From the NCBI GenBank assembly GCA_948567375.1, contig OX419756.1, positions 71,438,333 through 71,502,332 of the forward strand: a stretch of DNA of 64,000 bases. The letters run 5' to 3'. The notes below the pieces were generated by a model. The model had not been told where the DNA came from. It did not search any database and was given only the letters and a program-made list of their open reading frames with translations. Every line of letters starts with the position of its first letter. Position 1 is the stretch's first letter. The position numbers and the translations under genes are program-made. The DNA comes from Lunularia cruciata (Eukaryota; Streptophyta; Marchantiopsida; Lunulariales; Lunulariaceae). Positions 59,805-64,000 of the stretch are shown here, one piece after another.

Positions 59805-62800
59805 CACGTTGGCAAAAGGAGTTTCCTGGTTACAAGTGGTGAGTCCAATTCATATCCCACCCTTTCGCTATTCCAACTTCAGTATGGATACGTGAGAGTC
59901 AGATTAGATCAGTAAGTTTTCAGACGTCAGTTGTTGGTAGATGATAAATGCCTTGTTTACGTTCAGGTCATCATCTAGAAATTGAGTGCCCCATGCAGCC
60001 CAATTGATGATTCCGTTCTGTTGGTGGTTGGTGGCTCTGTAGGGTACCTTTCAAATCGAAAGCTGGTTGTAATATCGGCGGAAAGATAAGATTGTCGTCC
60101 AGACGTGATGAATGTTCTTACCAAGTGGTCACAGTGCGGAAAAACTCCAGTAATCATCTATTAGAGCGAATAGTACGAGCTCGTATCTCCTTAGTTTCGG
60201 AGGCTTTTCGTCCTCGAGATATCAACTCTTGGAGTTGAAGCTTGAGAACTGATATGTATGAGCAGCCCTTGAGTTTGTTTTTGTCCCATGCAGTGGGCTC
60301 ACTCACAAGGATCCTAATGAGCTATGGAGTTCAGCAGGACCGTATGTTGAGGTCAGATCTGTTCTAAGCGATCGGGTGACTGGATGTTTAAGAAGCAACA
60401 CACCTTCAGCAACACAGCACCCACTGGGACGCCGTCTTTCGTCTTCGAGATTTCAGAAGAAATCAAAGTTTGGAAGTGAGTAACTATGCTATCATTACCT
60501 CATGCAAATTTGGTAGGGATGATGTAGGTCGTCATTATTTGTTCTTTGTAATAAGTTTCGGCTTGTCGGACTAAAGTCTAAGACGTCGTACTTGTTGTCC
60601 TGGTCGAAGGATGGAGGACATGAATTGCTGGTTACGGACTGAACTTCAGGGCGCTTTCCTCCGAACCACGGTGTCTCTTACGGTGCGTAAGAGGTCTGAC
60701 TGCAAATAGACTTCTGGTATGCCCTTCAATGTGACCAGGTGAAGCGCCATGGGGCTTAAGGTGCTCGATTGTTCAGTTCCTACAAGTTGGAAACTTGCCA
60801 GCGTATACCATCACTTTCAATGTACGTAGAGCACTATCTGCCAGCTGCCGTCTGTTCTCGTCTACAAGAGATGGAGACCTTACCACATCTAGGTGAGATC
60901 TGCCCACTTATTCTGAGGGTGTAAGTTCGGGACTATCATGTCCTCCAGGAGCATCGAAGGAATTAGAGGAGGGTATTCGTAGTACCGGGAACCAATCCAC
61001 AGCTAGGTGGGGAGGTTCTCCTATTTCTTTCAGGCCGTGAAGTTTGTCAAATCGTCAGCTGTTTGCTGTTTTTGAAGTTCAGTAGAATTACTAGAGAGTA
61101 ATTCATCTGCTCTTGAGAGTACCTACTTCCAGTGCTGAAGGATGCGCTTAGTGGAGACATTATTGAAATCAGGGGCCCCGAGTCTATAAAGTAGGTGTTT
61201 GTGCTTGAAGCTTTACATGTCGCCGAAGACACGACCGAGAGATTCCATTCCCTTCTTTGGAGCTCCGGGGATGCCTGGCCTCAATTTGAACTCATCTGGA
61301 TTCTTGGTGGCAACTCCTGGACATGAGATGTATCCGCAGTAGCGTTGCGGACCACGTGAAAGTTGTCTTGCTGTCGATACCCCCGGTTATTGTGTTAGGA
61401 GCAAGCCGATGAAGTGTTCTTATCAACGTGAAATTTTCGGGAACCAGAAGGCACATCTAAGAAAATTATAGAACTAATAACAAACGAAAATATATATTAA
61501 ATTCGTGGCTCTACCTTGCTTGTGCTAACTTTTGAGGAATTTTTAAAAGTGATCTTGGTAGTAGAGCAAGTTCTCGATCTTTCAAGGAAGTGGGTGGAAG
61601 TTCACCAAAACAACAGTTACAGTGGTTATCTCAAGTATGAGGTTGCGGGACCTAGAGTAAAAATGATGAGTACGGGGCCTCATTCAAATCCTAAGTTGGA
61701 ACTTTGTGATTATCTGCTTTGTATAGCGAACAATCAATCTACAATTCTTAACCCTCTAAGAGATTATGAATCTTTTGGAAAATGCTAGGTTTCTTTTTGA
61801 GCTGCAAGTGCAAGTGCCAGGAACTTCAGAAGAAGTAGAGGAAGCACATCACGAGACATATTTTTCAAGAGATAGAAACATCGCCCCCAATTAATGATAA
61901 GGAATGATGTGGTATAGATATAGATAAAGTGGAACTCATTCCTTATCTACACTACGGGTAAGCGTTCCATAATGGTTGCACTGACGCAGCCGACGGGATG
62001 AATAGCGTATGAACCTCGAGAACTCCATGACTATACGATGACCTCTATCTGAGTGTGCGGCTTCTCTGTATAAGTGACGTCGAGGATATGTTCTCTAAAT
62101 GCAGTGGACTTGATCCACAAGGATGCATCGTGACTGAATGAGTGCGTGACAAGCGTAGGCCTTATCACACCGATTGCAGATACAGATCGTTGGATAGAAG
62201 CAGCCACCACGTGTCTCCGTGTCTGACGAGAATAACGTCACCATGCCATGGTATGACACAGCGGAATGAGTAAACAAGAGAATTAGCAGAAAGGAATCGA
62301 CCGCAGGAGTTCGGTGGAAGAACAATTAGACGGTCCTAGAAAAGTTCGTACCGGATGCTAATCAATCTTTAATCAGCGCCTTATGAAGTATGTGCGAAAT
62401 GTTCCTGACGAACTTCCACGGTTCACAAACAGAAAAGTTCCGGCAGCAAGTCCTTGTTTCGTAGTTATTCTCTTTTGTATTCATTGTTGTAGACCAAAGC
62501 AGGGATGAGCAACTAATCACGCGCTCCTAGCTTACAAAGTCGGTGATGAGTTGAATTCCCCGAGGATGATCGATGAGAAGCCAGTCCTTGATGTAAGGTA
62601 TCAGTTCAGAGTCGAGCATATTATGGACTTCAGGTTCATGGGGACAAACGTACTGCTTGAAGGTGACCTGATTGTAGACATTTACTGCCTGAGCTCGCTG
62701 ACGAGACGGACCAGGTTCTTTCCACAATGCTCAATACGGGTTTCAAATTTAGCTATTTGGAGAACTCGCAGAAATCCATACAAACTTTTATGGGTAACCC

Positions 62801-62880
62801 ATGAATATTTTATTGGTACCAAAATGGAAAAGACCAAAATTTTATACTTGTAGCTGTAAAATTTGAGTGGAAATAAAAAC
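59805..62880. other. MED4 3' flank and intergenic region, no gene recognised
   Basis: Base composition is gene-like (higher GC than the AT-rich blocks) and the first part probably holds the MED4 3' UTR, perhaps with an intron (AAGTGGTGAGTCC near 59837). ORFs at 61516-61788 (+) and 62527-62727 (-) match nothing I know. A decayed gene or long non-coding transcript is possible. Confidence 0.4.
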
Positions 62881-63021
62881 TATCACTTGTAGCTTTTTAT
62901 GGCTATGGGTGCTCTTTAAGTGTTCTGGAAATATTAAGACTCTAATCAAGTTAGTGTTTTGAAATTTGAATACATACCACGGGCATGAGTATGTCCATAC
63001 TCAAGAATTCACTTTGAATCA

Positions 63022-63228
63022 CACTTTGAGTTAGTTTTTGGAAGAACAACAAAACCACCACACCTACCACAAACTAATAGCCGTACTCTTATGCAATCAA
63101 ATTGAAAAATTGATTAATTTACTTTGAGTTATATATTTTTTGAGTTAGTTCTTGGAAGAGCAACAAAACCAACAAAACCACCACCACGATGCCCCAAACT
63201 AGTAGTCGCCCTATGCACCGCAATGAAA
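63022..63228. repeat. direct duplication, about 90 bp, period about 117
   Basis: The block TTGAGTTAGTT.TTGGAAGA.CAACAAAACCA ... CCCTATGCA.C..CAA.TGAAAA (63022-63110) recurs at 63139-63228, with divergence. It lies in AT-rich DNA that continues to the window end without a recognised gene. Confidence 0.75.
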
Positions 63229-64000
63229 ATTCATATGGATGATTTGGGAGGATGAATAAGAGAGTGGTCTCTAGATTTATGATTGGAATGATGATTGGAG
63301 TGCAAAAGAGGAGGATGGACATCCCATACACTTGTTAATGAAGGGTTGGAATTTTAAAGAGGAATTTTGATATTTGCAAGGCAAAGTTCAATGCACTTGT
63401 AGCATTGAATTTGTTTTGAAATATTTTAGATTATGGATCACATTGCTTTTAGACACTTAACTAGAATGGATCTAATTTCTTTCAATACTTAGTAGATGCT
63501 ATCAAAGATAACTCAATATTTAGAAATTCATCCAAACGAGACAAAACTCTTGTACGGATTCAAGTAGCCCTTACTCTTAATAGATTTGTTCATCACTACA
63601 TTGGAGTAATGTGTAAAAAGAGGTTCAAATATATGGGAATTATCGAGTGCTCTATTGTTATATTTACACAATGAGTAATGACTAAAAAAGATTGTCTCTT
63701 GGGTAAGGAAGTGAAATGGCATGACATGGAAGGGAGAGCACAAATCTTTCTATTTTTCACATAATTGTTTCCTTGGATGTGTGACTTTAGTTGATGGTAC
63801 CTCATTATGCCTATCTCAAAGATTCACAATTGATAGTAAGATTTATTGTAGCATGAACTGATTTTATTCCATAAATGGGAAGGTGGTGTTCAACCATTGG
63901 AGAAGGATTATAAATTTTGCAAGAGAGATATTTTTCTTGAATATTTTGTGTGTGTTTATTGGGCCATTCTTGTTGTGTAGAAAATTATATATTCATGATT
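63229..64000. other. AT-rich intergenic DNA
   Basis: No coding or repeat signal that I can name; ORFs are short and on the - strand. Confidence 0.5.

Overview
This is a stretch of a plant nuclear genome. Two spliced host genes with plant-type products sit in a large amount of decayed retrotransposon DNA. The products and the Ty3/gypsy lineages fit a streptophyte, and a non-seed plant is my guess; the species cannot be read from the sequence. No tRNA, rRNA, CRISPR array or bacterial-type operon was seen.

Layout. (1) 1-4911: the 3' part of a chromodomain-bearing Ty3/gypsy element on the + strand, ending in its LTR. It has jumped into (2) 4912-12191, a - strand Ty3/gypsy element carrying, between protease and reverse transcriptase, a nearly full-length DNMT3-like cytosine-5 DNA methyltransferase domain, now broken by stop codons. 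(3) 12192-17060: a second - strand copy of the same family, lacking the methyltransferase but keeping RT, RNase H, integrase and, after the integrase, a PHD finger. It is interrupted by a solo LTR (13267-13999). (4) 17.1-32.3 kb: AT-rich DNA with two 607-609 bp LTRs, a second LTR family, and a layered nest: LINE-like remnant, Ty3/gypsy element 23593-29345 inside it, solo LTR inside that element's 5' LTR. (5) 33.6-44.7 kb: an 18-exon - strand gene for a 749-residue coiled-coil protein of a conserved plant family. (6) 45.6-57.7 kb: mostly AT-rich intergenic DNA with LINE-tail fragments, a solo LTR (51706-52444) and local tandem duplications. (7) 57959-59804: a two-exon + strand gene for Mediator subunit 4 (MED4). 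(8) 59.8-64 kb: no recognisable gene.

The most interesting system is the retrotransposon family of (2) and (3). Read together, the copies suggest an order gag - protease - DNMT3-like methyltransferase - RT - RNase H - integrase - PHD finger, so one mobile element family would carry a DNA-methylation writer and a chromatin reader. Both copies are dead, and many of their stops look like C-to-T changes, as expected of DNA that was itself methylated.
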